Assembly (NCBI GenBank): GCA_963720705.1 | Contig: CAVRGJ010000016.1 | Location: 48,931-112,930, forward strand | From: DASWJZ01 sp963720705 | GTDB taxonomy: Bacteria > Pseudomonadota > Alphaproteobacteria > Rhizobiales > Afifellaceae | DNA length: 64,000 nt | Direction of reading: 5' to 3' | Shown here: positions 48,594 through 58,721 of the stretch, piece after piece | How the letters are laid out: each line of letters begins with the position of its first letter | Numbering within the stretch: position 1 is the first letter of the stretch | Program-made: the position numbers and the translations under genes | The notes under the pieces: model-generated | The model's database searches: none | The model's input: the letters and a program-made list of their open reading frames with translations, nothing else | Told to the model about the DNA's origin: nothing

Positions 48594-49680
48594 ATGCCGA
48601 ATGCCAGCCCTTCTCAAGGCGAGTGCAACCTTGACGCCCGCTCGCTGACAACGCGCCTCGCGGAGTATCGCGAGCCCAACGAGATTCGCAGCATTGTGGA
48701 GATTGTCATAACGGCGGCGCCGCTTGTCGGCGTCTGGGCCTTGATGTGGGCGTCCGTGCATTTCGGACATGTCTGGCTTTGCCTGCTTCTCGCCGTCCCG
48801 GCCGCGGGCCTGCTCGTGCGGCTCTTCATGATCCAGCATGATTGCGGTCACGGCGCCTTCTTCCGGGCGCGCGCCGCCAACGACTGGGTCGGACGCGTCT
48901 TCGGTGTTTTCACGCTGACCCCCTATGACTGCTGGCGCCGCTCGCATGCGATCCACCACGCGACATCCGGCAATCTCGACCGGCGCGGGATCGGCGATGT
49001 GGAGACCTGGACGGTGCGCGAATATCTGTCGCGCTCGCCTCTACGGCGGTTCGGTTACCGTGTTTATCGCCATCCGCTGGTGATGTTCGGCATCGCCCCC
49101 GCCTATCTTTTCGTGCTGCAGCACCGAATTCCGCTTGGGCTGATGCGCAGCGGCTGGCTGCCCTGGGTCAGCACCATGGCGACGAATGCCGGCATCGCTC
49201 TCTTCGTCGCGACGCTCGTATGGGCGCTCGGTGTCGGTCCGTTCCTGCTGGTGCATTTGCCGATCACGCTGCTCGCCGCCTCGATCGGGGTCTGGCTTTT
49301 CTACGTCCAACATCAGTTCGAGGAGACGACTTGGGAGGGTGCGCGGACGTGGAGCCTCCACGAGACGGCGCTACACGGCAGCTCCCACTATGAACTGCCC
49401 GCGGTGCTGCGCTGGTTCACCGCCAATATCGGCGTGCACCATGTCCATCACCTGTCGAGCCGCATCCCGTTCTATCGCTTGGGCCGAGTGCTTCGGGACA
49501 ACCCGGAGCTCCGCGGCGTGAGCAGGCTGACGCTGGCTGAGAGTTCTTGGTTGCGTGCGTCTGGCGCTATGGGACGAGGCCGAGCGGCGGCTCATTTCGT
49601 TTCGCGAGGTGCGCGCCCGCTACGGCCGCGCCGAACGCGTCCCTCATGCCGCGGCCCGGCCCCCTGTCTCGGCGCAATAA
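48594..49680 (+). CDS. Fatty acid desaturase, frameshift near the 3' end
   Basis: A membrane di-iron desaturase with three His boxes: HDCGHGAFF near residue 82, HAIHHAT near 120, and HHVHHL near 282. Four hydrophobic spans are visible. The first frame reads well to about 49550 (RLTLAESSW) and then goes into low-complexity residues until 49799. In the next frame the usual end of the family continues: CVRLALWDEAERRLISFREV ... SAQ, stopping at 49680. One extra T at 49551 explains it. AGGAG precedes the ATG. The exact fatty-acid substrate is unknown. Confidence 0.88.
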
Positions 49681-50127
49681 CGAGCCGATCTCGAAGCGGC
49701 ATATCTGGACCCGCTTCCGCGGCACCCAAGCTGCTGGCCCTAGGCGGCCGTCGCAACGGCCGCCTACATGGAACTACGGTCTCACACCCATCTCTGTGAG
49801 AGCGTCCCGGCAGGTCGGGGCGAGTCTCGGCCAATGCACTTCAAGGCAGAAAAGCACGTTGCCGTGGCCGACCGGCAAATTCGGACAGAGCAGCCGGAAG
49901 TCGATCGCACAGGAACCGCCCGCGATTCTCATCTCTTGGCGGAAGGTCAGCCTCGGCTCGGTCGCGGGCGGCTCCGCGGCGCCCGCTGCGGGAGCGCTCG
50001 TTTCTCCGGTGGCACCGGCTAGACCGCGCCCGGTTGCCCGGTCCGCCGCCGGAAGCTAGAACCCCGCAGCTTCATCGAAATGACGGCAAGTCGGATAGGC
50101 CGGCTGAACGAGCGGGAAGGGTAGGAC
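49681..50127. other. Intergenic region before ilvC with strong hairpin
   Basis: About 450 bp with no convincing gene; the open frames here lack start sites and similarity. A perfect hairpin, TAGGCGGCCGT and ACGGCCGCCTA with loop CGCA, lies at 49741-49766. It has no T-tract, so it is not a standard terminator, but it may end desaturase transcription or be a repeat element. The ilvC promoter must lie in the remaining 360 bp. Confidence 0.5.
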
Positions 50128-51147
<1,020 letters not shown>

Positions 51148-51181
51148 CACGCGGGCGGCGCTGTATCCTCCTCAAACGAGA

Positions 51182-51206
51182 AAGGCCCCGCCGAGGCGGG
51201 GCCTTC
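51182..51206. terminator. Bidirectional terminator after ilvC
   Basis: AAGGCCCCGCC and GGCGGGGCCTT are perfect 11-bp arms separated by GAG, with A-rich sequence on the left and a short T pair on the right. It lies between the convergent ilvC and BA14K-like genes and can stop both. Confidence 0.85.
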
Positions 51207-51230
51207 CATCGATTCGTCGCTGAGCGCTGC

Positions 51231-51533
51231 TCAGTCGAAAGGCGCGACGCACGTGGTGCGCTTGCCGGGCGCATAGGCGTAGGTGTCGGAGTCCTCATCA
51301 TAGCTGTTGTAGTGACCTTCGCACCACGCGACGTGCTGCGCGTCGTCTTCATCGTCATACGCGTCGTCGGTGCTGTAGATCGGGAGCTCGACGACGAAGC
51401 CGTCATCGTCATCACCCCAATCGGAGTCACCGTAGCCGATGCTGAAATCGAATGCGTTTGCGGGAGCCGTGGTCCCGGCGACTGCGAGCGCGGTAAAGAG
51501 GGCGGCTGCTCCGGCGATCAGAAGCTTTCTCAT
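51231..51533 (-). CDS. BA14K-like secreted acidic protein
   Basis: A 100-aa exported protein. Residues 1-27 are a signal peptide (LLIAGAAALFTALAVAG ... ANA). The middle is very rich in Asp. The end HVAWCEGHYNSYDEDSDTYAY ... RTTCVAPF keeps the cysteine pair and spacing of the BA14K family, whose members are surface or periplasmic proteins of Rhizobiales. A GGGGAG site precedes the ATG. Confidence 0.75.
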   Translation of the reverse strand: MRKLLIAGAAALFTALAVAGTTAPANAFDFSIGYGDSDWGDDDDGFVVELPIYSTDDAYDDEDDAQHVAWCEGHYNSYDEDSDTYAYAPGKRTTCVAPFD

Positions 51534-51898
51534 CGTGATCTCCCCAATTTGGTGCCGCGTGTCGTCGGCGGTGCACCCCTGTAGACCTCGTTTGGAAGAC
51601 GCTGCGGTCTTCCGGCTGATCCGCGCTGCGGGTCGCTCCCGCCTGCTTCGGTGACGGCGGTTCTAGGGAGGGTCCGCTTCAGCGTGCTTTCGTCGAATGA
51701 GGAAAATGGTTTCGCCGCGCCGCGATTGTTTCCGCCGGGCCGCAATTGTTTCTTCTGGGCAAGGCGCCTCTGTTCGACTTCCTGCGCTTGGCCGCAGGCC
51801 GCTGAACGCGAATGATTTCTGCGTGACGTCGGGGGTGCAAAGGCCGCGGAATTCCTCCGCGGCTAGCCTGCTTGGCCGTCTTACGCTACGAGCCGCGG
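51534..51898. other. Intergenic region with short direct and inverted repeats
   Basis: About 365 bp without a gene. CCGCGATTGTTTC at 51720-51732 recurs as CCGCAATTGTTTC at 51740-51752 (one mismatch, 20-bp period). CCGCGGA and TCCGCGG form an inverted repeat at 51844-51862, about 40 bp before the antiporter start. These may be regulatory; nothing more can be said. Confidence 0.4.
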
Positions 51899-53143
51899 AT
51901 GTTGAGCCTCCTTGAAATCGCGGCGCTTCTTCTCGTGCTCTCCGCCGCCTTCGCCTGGATCAACGTGCGCTTCATCGGCCTTCCGCAGACGATCGGCCTC
52001 TTGGTCATGGCGCTCCTCGTCTCGCTCGCGTTGATTCTGATCGACCGCCTGTTTCCCGGGTCGAACCTGCGTGAGACGGTGACGCAGGCGGTCGCGCAGA
52101 TCGATTTCTTCGACACGCTGATGCGCGGGATGCTCGCGTTTTTGCTCTTCGCAGGCGCGCTCCATGTCGATTTCGGCCTTCTGAAGAACGTGCGCTGGCC
52201 GGTCGGCGTGCTGGCGACGATCGGCGTCCTGATCTCGACCGCGCTGGTCGGCGGGAGCGTCTGGCTTGCCGCCGGGGCGCTTGGCGTGGAGCTCCCGCTT
52301 CCCTGGGCGCTCGTATTCGGCGCCCTGATCAGCCCGACCGATCCGGTCGCCGTGCTCTCGCTTCTGAAGTCGGTGCGCATACCCGAGCGGCTGGAAATGA
52401 AGATCGCCGGCGAGAGCCTATTCAACGACGGCGTCGGCGTCGTTGTCTTCGCGGTGCTTCTTTCCGTTGCCGCGCAAGGCGGCGAGCCGGACCTCGTGGC
52501 GGCGGCCGAGGTCTTCCTCGTGGAAGGGGTCGGCGGCATCGTGCTCGGTCTCGTCGCCGCCTTTATCGCCGTCCGCGCCATGCAGGCGATCGACGACTAC
52601 TCGACCGAGATACTGCTTTCGCTCGCGCTCGTGACGGGCGTCTATGCACTCGCCTCGGCGCTGCACACGTCGGGGCCTCTTGCCGTCGTGGTGGCCGGAC
52701 TGCTTGTCGGCAACCGCGGCGCGGCCTCGGCGATGAGCGAGACGACGCGGCGGCATCTTTTCGAGTTCTGGGAGGTGATCGACGAGCTCCTTAACGCCGT
52801 CCTCTTCCTCTTGATCGGCCTGGAGGTTCTCGTCATCGGCATCCACCCGACGTTTCTCGGTTTGGCGCTAGCGGCAATCCCACTTGTGCTTTTCGCACGC
52901 TTCGTGGCCGTCGTCGTGCCGCTCGGCATTCCGGCGCTTCGCCGTGCCTTCTCGCGTGGCTCTGTGCCGGTGCTGACCTGGGGCGGCGTGCGCGGTGGAA
53001 TTTCGGTGGCGCTTGCGCTTTCAATTGCGCCCGGACCGTTCCGCGAGCCGATTCTCGTAGCGACCTACTCCGTCGTCATCTTTTCCGTCATTGTTCAGGG
53101 CTTGACCATCCGCGGCCTCGTTCGCCGCCTCGACTTCGAATGA
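51899..53143 (+). CDS. Na+/H+ antiporter, CPA1 (NhaP) family
   Basis: A 414-aa inner-membrane protein with about 12 hydrophobic helices. The ion-binding motif is in ALISPTDPVAVLSLLKSVRIP, and GESLFNDGVGVVVFAVLL holds the Asn-Asp pair of electroneutral CPA1 exchangers. The conserved Arg-containing TWGGVRGGISVALALS near the end is also present. The start MLSLLEIAAL has only a weak ribosome-binding site; TTG 51872 is an alternative. PhzF follows 6 bp after the stop. Confidence 0.9.
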   Translation: MLSLLEIAALLLVLSAAFAWINVRFIGLPQTIGLLVMALLVSLALILIDRLFPGSNLRETVTQAVAQIDFFDTLMRGMLAFLLFAGALHVDFGLLKNVRWPVGVLATIGVLISTALVGGSVWLAAGALGVELPLPWALVFGALISPTDPVAVLSLLKSVRIPERLEMKIAGESLFNDGVGVVVFAVLLSVAAQGGEPDLVAAAEVFLVEGVGGIVLGLVAAFIAVRAMQAIDDYSTEILLSLALVTGVYALASALHTSGPLAVVVAGLLVGNRGAASAMSETTRRHLFEFWEVIDELLNAVLFLLIGLEVLVIGIHPTFLGLALAAIPLVLFARFVAVVVPLGIPALRRAFSRGSVPVLTWGGVRGGISVALALSIAPGPFREPILVATYSVVIFSVIVQGLTIRGLVRRLDFE

Positions 53144-53149
53144 GGGACC

Positions 53150-54046
53150 ATGCCGCGCCGCTACGAGATCCTTGACGTCTTCACCGATCGGCCGCTCGCC
53201 GGAAACCCGCTCGCCGTAGTGCTCGACGCGGAAGACCTCGAGCGGGAGGCGATGCAGGCGATCGCTCGCGAGTTCAATCTGTCGGAGACCGTGTTTGTGC
53301 TTCCGGCACAAAATCCCGCGCACACCGCTGCGGTTCGCATCTTCACGCCGGCGCGCGAGCTCCCCTTCGCGGGCCACCCGACCGTAGGCGCTGCCTTTTG
53401 CCTCGCGGCGCGGCGGTTCTCCGGTCCGGGTGACCACGACGCGGTGATCGTACTGGAGGAGGAGGTCGGTCTCGTCCGCTGCGGGGTGAAGCTCTCCGAT
53501 TCGATCGGGTTTGCGGAGCTGGACTGCCCGAAGCTGCCCGCGCGGGCGGGTAAGGTGGAGCCCAAGGAATTCATCGCCGCGGCGCTCGACATCTCACCCA
53601 CCGATATCGGCTTTGAGAACCATGTGGCGAGCGTCTGGTCGGCGGGTGTCCCCTACCATTTCGTCCCGGTCAGGAACATGGAGGTGCTGGCGCGCTCCCG
53701 CCCGAGCCGCACCGGCTGGTCGCGCGCCTTCGGCAGCGACGGCGCGTTCCTTTACACGCGCGAGACGGAAGGCCACGACCACGCGTTTCGCGCGCGCATG
53801 TATGCGCCCGAGCACGGTATCGACGAGGATCCTGCGACCGGCTCGGCCGTCGCCGCACTTCCGGGCGCCGTGCATGAGTTCGACGCCATGACCGACGGCG
53901 ACCACGCCGCGATCATCGAGCAGGGCTTCGAGATGGGCCGTCCGTCGCTGATCCGCCTGGAAGTCACCGTCGCAGCAGGCGCCATCGCGGCGGTCAGGAT
54001 CGGCGGCAACGCCGTCCGCGTGGCGGCCGGGACGCTGGCGGTTTGA
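53150..54046 (+). CDS. PhzF family isomerase/epimerase
   Basis: A 298-aa protein of the PhzF/DapF-like fold. It shows FTDRPLAGNPLAVVL, AREFNLSETVFVLP (with the catalytic Glu of PhzF), LPFAGHPTVGAAF, and the C-terminal DEDPATGSAVAALPGAV. Members isomerise small molecules; the substrate of this one is unknown. It begins 6 bp after the antiporter stop and is probably co-transcribed. Confidence 0.9.
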   Translation: MPRRYEILDVFTDRPLAGNPLAVVLDAEDLEREAMQAIAREFNLSETVFVLPAQNPAHTAAVRIFTPARELPFAGHPTVGAAFCLAARRFSGPGDHDAVIVLEEEVGLVRCGVKLSDSIGFAELDCPKLPARAGKVEPKEFIAAALDISPTDIGFENHVASVWSAGVPYHFVPVRNMEVLARSRPSRTGWSRAFGSDGAFLYTRETEGHDHAFRARMYAPEHGIDEDPATGSAVAALPGAVHEFDAMTDGDHAAIIEQGFEMGRPSLIRLEVTVAAGAIAAVRIGGNAVRVAAGTLAV

Positions 54047-54169
54047 CGGTCCAAAGCTCAGGACCGCCAGTCCGCGAAGCTCGAAGCCGCGCCGCGGCCG
54101 GGTTCCTTTCCGTTGCGAAAAGCGGTGGAAGCCGGTAGAAAGGCCCGCGAGTTATCGAGGGCCTTGGCC

Positions 54170-54262
54170 GTGCGGTTTGCAGATTTGCCGCGCTCAGACC
54201 TCCCCGCGCTGAAAGCGCGGAGCCTTCCGCTCGCCCTCGCTCTCCTTCTTAGGCGCCCCTGA
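54170..54262 (+). CDS. Candidate leuA leader peptide (Leu-rich)
   Basis: A 30-codon ORF from GTG 54170, with GAGG 9 bp before. Nine of 30 residues are Leu, with the cluster LPLALALLL just before the stop codon at 54260, on the strand of leuA and 121 bp ahead of it. Leu clusters of this kind occur in leucine-controlled attenuators. The stop codon is part of the stem CCCCTGAAG (54256-54264) that can pair with CTTCAGGGG (54308-54316). Confidence 0.6.
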   Translation: MRFADLPRSDLPALKARSLPLALALLLRRP

Positions 54263-54316
54263 AGCGCCGGCAGCCCGGGCTCGGGAATCGAGCCGCGCAG
54301 GGCGGGTCTTCAGGGG
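54256..54316 (+). other. Long stem-loop after the Leu-rich leader
   Basis: CCCCTGAAG (54256-54264) and CTTCAGGGG (54308-54316) are perfect complements. Inside them a second stem, GGCTCG with CGAGCC and loop GGAAT, lies at 54278-54294. A ribosome at the leader stop codon would block the outer stem, and one stalled at the Leu cluster would not. It may therefore control leuA by Rho access or translation rather than a classical terminator. Confidence 0.5.
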
Positions 54317-54383
54317 ATGATAAAGAAAACCTGAGATGCGATACGCGGCTCCGCGCCGCCACATTCCAAAAGGACATGAGGAA

Positions 54384-55953
54384 ATGAGCGCAACTGAGAA
54401 AGCGCAAAGAGACAGCAACCGCGTCGTGATCTTCGACACCACGCTCCGCGACGGCGAGCAATGCCCCGGCGCGACGATGACATTGGAGGAGAAGCTCGAG
54501 GTCGCCGACATCTTGGACGAGATGGGCGTCGACATTATCGAGGCCGGCTTCCCAATCGCTTCGCAGGGCGATTTCGAGGCTGTCGCGGAGATTGCGAGGC
54601 GCGTGAAGAAGGCGGTCGTTGCCGGGCTCGCCCGCGCGATTTCCGCCGACATCGCCCGCGCCGGCGAGGCGGTGAAGCACGCCAAGCACCCGCGCATCCA
54701 TACCTTCGTCTCCACCTCGCCGATCCACCTCGCGCACCAGATGCGCAAGGGCGAGGACGAGGTAGTCGAGATCATCCAGGCGACCGTGGCGCAGGCGCGC
54801 AACCTCGTCGACAACGTCGAATGGTCGGCGATGGACGCGACGCGCACCCCGATCGACTATCTCTGCCGCTGCGTCGATCAGGCGATCCGGGCGGGCGCGA
54901 CCACGATCAACCTGCCTGGACACGGTCGGTTACGCTACGCCGGAGGAATACGGCGCGATGTTCCGCATGGTTCGCGAGCGGGTGTCGAATTCCGACAGGG
55001 CGGTCTTCTCGGTGCATTGCCACGACGACCTCGGGCTTGCGGTGGCGAACTCGCTCGCCGGCGTCGAGGCCGGCGCGCGGCAGGTCGAGTGCACGATCAA
55101 CGGGCTCGGCGAGCGCGCCGGCAACGCCGCGCTCGAAGAAGTAGTGATGGCGATCAGGACGCGCGGAGACGCGCTGCCCTATACAACCGGCATCGACGCG
55201 ACGCAGCTGACGCGCGCCTCGCGCCTCGTCTCGGCCGTGACCTCGTTCCCGGTCCAGTACAACAAGGCGATCGTCGGGCGGAACGCCTTCGCGCACGAAA
55301 GCGGCATCCACCAGGACGGCATGTTGAAGAACGCCAACACCTACGAGATCATGACGCCGGAATCGGTCGGCGTCTCGAAGACATCGCTCATCATGGGCAA
55401 GCATTCCGGGCGAGCCGCCTTCAAGTCGAAACTGAAGGAGCTCGGCTACCAGCTCGGCGACAATGCCGTGGAAGACGCCTTCAACCGCTTCAAGGCGCTC
55501 GCCGACCGCAAGAAGCACGTCTACGACGAGGACATCGAGGCGCTGGTCGACGAGGAGATCGCCTCAGCCCACGACCGCATTCGTCTTCTTTCCGCGACGG
55601 TCATCGCCGGTACGATGGGGCCGCAATCGGCCACCATCACCCTCGACATCGAAGGCGAGCACAAGACGATCCAATCCACCGGCAACGGCCCCGTCGACGC
55701 GATCCTGAACTGCATCAAGGCGCTCGTTCCGCACGAGGCGCAGCTTGAGCTCTATCAGGTGAGCGCCGTCACCGAGGGCACCGACGCGCAAGCCGAGGTC
55801 TCCGTGCGCCTGCAGGCCCAGGGCAGGACATATACCGGCCGTGCGGCGGACACGGATACGCTGGTCGCCTCCGCCAAGGCCTATCTGACGGCGCTGAACA
55901 AGCTCGTGGCACGGCGCGACCGCATCCACGCTCAGGCGGCGCAGACGGCGTGA
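54384..55953 (+). pseudogene. leuA: 2-isopropylmalate synthase LeuA, one frameshift
   Basis: The first enzyme of leucine synthesis. The first frame has FDTTLRDGEQCPGATMTLEEK near residue 20, and goes on to ATTINLP. At about 54918 the frame shifts by one base, and the next frame continues DTVGYATPEEYGAM, VHCHDDLGLAVANSLAGVEAG (metal-binding His) and NGLGERAGNAALEE. It ends with the LeuA regulatory domain (YQVSAVTEGTDAQAEVSVRL). Removing one g at 54918 restores one complete LeuA. The start ATG follows GAGGA. A Leu-rich leader lies upstream. Confidence 0.92.
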
Positions 55954-56238
55954 GATCGCGGCGGGGGCGATGCTTCCGCCACCCTCATCCTGAGGTGCAA
56001 TGCCGGCACAAGCCGGCATTGTCGCAAAGAATCATCCAGAAATCGCATACGGCGCAGCCGCGTGCTTCGAGGCTCCCCGGATCAAATTAGGGGTCGCTCC
56101 TCAGCATGAGGGAAGTTGGTGGCCTCCCAGGAGCGACCGACACCGCATCGGAATGGATGCCGCGGTCAAGCCGTGGCATGACGACGAAGTGGTTGCGATT
56201 CGACGACGCGGATTCTTCAGTCGGCAGGAGCCGGCGGC
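55954..56238. repeat. Intergenic repeat-like elements after leuA
   Basis: About 285 bp without a gene. A perfect hairpin, CAATGCCGGC and GCCGGCATTG with loop ACAA, is at 55998-56021 and may end leuA transcription. CCTCATCCTGAGG (55983-55995), GCTCCTCAGCATGAGG and ATGCCGCGGTCAAGCCGTGGCAT resemble dispersed palindromic repeats found between genes of many Hyphomicrobiales. The copy number cannot be seen from one window. Confidence 0.55.
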
Positions 56239-57213
56239 ATGACGCGGATGGATCCGTCCGCCGCCGCTTCATACGCGGCCCGACTTCCGCTCGTCGACGC
56301 GGCGCGCGGCGTCGCCGTCGCAGCGATGGTCGTCTATCACTTCTCTTGGGACCTTCGCTATTTCGGCTTCCTGGCCGCCGACGTAGAGAACGATCTCGGC
56401 TGGCGGCTCTTCGCACGAACGATCGCCGGAACGTTCCTCTTCATCGTCGGTGTCAGTCTCGTTCTTGCCGAGCGGAAAGGATTCCGGCCGCGGCGCTTCC
56501 TGCGCCGGCTCGGCGTGGTCGCGGCGAGTGCTGCCGCCATCACAATCGTGACCTGGTTCACGTTCCGCGACAGCTTCATCTTCTTCGGCATCCTCCACAA
56601 CATCGCCGTGACAAGCGTGCTCGGGCTTGCGTTCGTGCGCGCCCCGGTCGTGGTTACGATCGCCGCGGCTGTCTTCGCCTTCGCGGCGCCGTCTTTTCTC
56701 GCAACGCCGCTCTTCGATCATCCCGCTCTCGTCTGGATCGGGCTTTCCACAACGCTGCCGCGCTCGAACGACTTCGTGCCGGTTCTTCCCTGGTTCGGCG
56801 TCGTGCTCGCCGGGATCGCGACGGAACGGTTGTGGTCTCGCTTTGGGGCAGATCGCCTACGGCTCTCAAGCCGGGTGAGGGTTCCGCCGGCTCTCCTCTT
56901 CGTCGGCCGCCACAGCCTGATCATCTACCTTCTGCATCAGCCGTTGCTCTTCGGAATCGTCGATCTCGCGGCGCGGCTTTATCCGCCCGACTATCTCGGC
57001 TTCGAGCCGGCCTATATCGAGAACTGCACCGCGTTTTGCGCCGAGTCGGAGGTGGACGCGGAGATTTGCGGGAAAACCTGCGCCTGCGTTGCGGAGCGGG
57101 CGCAGGCAGAAGGCCTTTGGCGTGACCTGATGCGGCAGAATCTGAGCGCGGCGGAGGAAATGCGCTACTTTTCTCTGGTCGATGCCTGCCGCGCCGCCGC
57201 GGAGGAGCAATAG
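56239..57213 (+). CDS. DUF1624 membrane protein (heparan-alpha-glucosaminide N-acetyltransferase-like)
   Basis: A 324-aa membrane protein with about seven helices. The DUF1624 pattern is LVDAARGVAVAAMVVYHFSWDL near the start, FFGILHNIAVTSVLGLAF, and FVGRHSLIIYLLHQPLLFGI near residue 230. The last 70 residues form a cytosolic or periplasmic tail with four to five Cys (NCTAFCAESEVDAEICGKTC), not common in the family. CAGGAG precedes the ATG. The function is unknown. Confidence 0.83.
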   Translation: MTRMDPSAAASYAARLPLVDAARGVAVAAMVVYHFSWDLRYFGFLAADVENDLGWRLFARTIAGTFLFIVGVSLVLAERKGFRPRRFLRRLGVVAASAAAITIVTWFTFRDSFIFFGILHNIAVTSVLGLAFVRAPVVVTIAAAVFAFAAPSFLATPLFDHPALVWIGLSTTLPRSNDFVPVLPWFGVVLAGIATERLWSRFGADRLRLSSRVRVPPALLFVGRHSLIIYLLHQPLLFGIVDLAARLYPPDYLGFEPAYIENCTAFCAESEVDAEICGKTCACVAERAQAEGLWRDLMRQNLSAAEEMRYFSLVDACRAAAEEQ

Positions 57214-57369
57214 GTGCCGCTTGAGCCCCGGCGGTGACGAACTTGTCACCGCCCGTGATTGGCTCGGATGCCGGGCGCGGGCGCAAGATGATGAGCCGGC
57301 CCGAGTTCGCCCAACGGATGCAACGGGGCGCGGCGAGGCGTTGTCAGATCCGTTCAGGAGGAATTCTCG

Positions 57370-57753
57370 ATGCGTATGGTCGTCGGCCTTTCAGCCGCTC
57401 TTCTCGCGTTTTCCGCGAGCCTTTCCTTCGCGGCCGACCCCGCGATGGTGATGGATTCCAGTATGGGCAAGATCTTCTCGGATTCGAAGGACATGACCCT
57501 CTACACCTTCGACAAGGATGAGAAGGACAAGTCCAACTGCTACGACCAGTGCGCGGTGAACTGGCCGCCCTTCACGCCCATGGCGGACGCGATGGCGGAG
57601 GGCGATTGGACGATCATCGATCGCACCGACGGCACCAAGCAATGGGCCTATGACGGCAAGCCGCTCTACACCTTCATCCAGGACAAGAAGCCGGGCGACA
57701 TGACCGGCGAGGGAAAGGCCAACGGCGCCTGGCACGTCGCCAAGGCCGAGTAG
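57370..57753 (+). CDS. Secreted COG4315-type repeat protein
   Basis: A 127-aa exported protein with a signal peptide (AALLAFSASLSFA). It shows the COG4315 patterns, SDSKDMTLYTFDKDEKDKSNC and YDGKPLYTFIQDKKPGD, with CYDQCAVNWPPF between them. These proteins are predicted periplasmic or surface proteins of unknown role. An AGGAGGAA site precedes the ATG. Confidence 0.85.
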   Translation: MRMVVGLSAALLAFSASLSFAADPAMVMDSSMGKIFSDSKDMTLYTFDKDEKDKSNCYDQCAVNWPPFTPMADAMAEGDWTIIDRTDGTKQWAYDGKPLYTFIQDKKPGDMTGEGKANGAWHVAKAE

Positions 57754-57769
57754 CTTCCCGTAAGAAGGG

Positions 57770-57786
57770 GCGGCGCTTGGCGCCGC
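57770..57786. terminator. Hairpin between convergent genes
   Basis: GCGGCGC and GCGCCGC (7-bp arms, loop TTG) end at the stop of the minus-strand mscS. No T-tract follows on either side. It probably helps to end both transcripts. Confidence 0.5.
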
Positions 57787-58662
57787 TCATTCGGCCCCGA
57801 CGCGCGCCGCCGGGGCCGGCTCTCCGTCCGCTCCGACAACGTGAACGACGCGCTGCGGGAAGGGGATGGTGATACCCGCGGCCTCGAGGCGCTTCTTTCC
57901 GGTTTCGGTCAGCTCCCAGCGCGTGTCCCAGAATGTCGCGTTTGGCGCCCATGCGCGGAGCTGTAAGACGACGGCGCTGTCGCCGAGCGACAGCGGCACC
58001 ACAACTGGCGGAGGCGTGCTCAAGACGTTTGGGTTCTCCGTTGCCATTTCCCGAAGCACTCGCCGTCCGGTCGCAACGTCGTCCTCGTAGGCGATGCCAA
58101 ACTCGATCAGCACGAGCCGCGTGGGATTACGGCTGTAGTTCGTAAGCGTCGTGTTCCAGAGCTGCGAGTTCGGCACGAATTTGAAGATGCCGTCCCATGT
58201 CGTAATCCGCGTGCAGAAGAGGCCGAGCTCGTCGACGGTTCCGGCGACGTTGCTCGTCTCGATGTAGTCGCCGACGCCGAAGGGCCTGAGCCAGAGGAGC
58301 ATGATGCCGGCGGCGACATTCGACAGCGTGCCTTGCAGAGCCAGGCCGATCGCAAGGCCGGCGGCGCCGAGCACGGCAAGCAGCGACGTTGTCTGCACGC
58401 CGAGCTGCCCGAGCGCGGCGACGAAGACCAGGATCAGGATCGCGTAGCGGACCACTGCGGCAAAGACGGGAACTGCGGTCGAGTCGACGTGGTGAGTGCG
58501 TGCAAGGAGGCGCCTCGTCATCCGCGCCGCCCAGCTTGCGACGAGGTAACCGACGACGAGCAGGACGATGCCGGCGGCGAGCCGCGGCAGGAAGTCCGAC
58601 ATCCACGACCACGTCAGCGTCGCGAATGCGCTCAAGTGCTCCGGCGCCTGCGTGACATCCAT
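57787..58662 (-). CDS. MscS-type mechanosensitive channel
   Basis: A 291-aa inner-membrane channel of the small-conductance MscS family. Three helices are followed by the pore segment AAGLAIGLALQGTLSNVAAGIMLL, the signature of the family. The beta domain begins RPFGVGDYIETSNVAGTVDELGL and includes PNSQLWNTTLTNYSRNPTR. It releases solutes under hypo-osmotic shock. The start has GGGAGG before it. betB, also for osmotic adaptation, is upstream on the same strand. Confidence 0.92.
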   Translation of the reverse strand: MDVTQAPEHLSAFATLTWSWMSDFLPRLAAGIVLLVVGYLVASWAARMTRRLLARTHHVDSTAVPVFAAVVRYAILILVFVAALGQLGVQTTSLLAVLGAAGLAIGLALQGTLSNVAAGIMLLWLRPFGVGDYIETSNVAGTVDELGLFCTRITTWDGIFKFVPNSQLWNTTLTNYSRNPTRLVLIEFGIAYEDDVATGRRVLREMATENPNVLSTPPPVVVPLSLGDSAVVLQLRAWAPNATFWDTRWELTETGKKRLEAAGITIPFPQRVVHVVGADGEPAPAARVGAE

Positions 58663-58721
58663 CGCGGCCTCCCTGCGCCGACCCGCGAATGCGGCAAGTG
58701 CCGCCGCTTGTCAAATCCGGC

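Larger units (their letters stand above)
54047..54383 (+). promoter_or_regulatory. leuA leader region
   Basis: About 340 bp between phzF and leuA. It holds a Leu-rich leader ORF (54170-54262), an early hairpin AAGGCCC/GGGCCTT (54140-54165) covering that ORF's ribosome-binding site, a hairpin CCGCGCT-GAA-AGCGCGG (54204-54220), and a long stem that begins at the leader stop codon. No T-tract terminator is visible. Confidence 0.6.

Noticed and set aside
49681..50059. Plus-strand ORFs of 84-170 codons between the desaturase and ilvC
   Set aside because: No ribosome-binding site, no family pattern, and composition like other GC-rich shadow frames.
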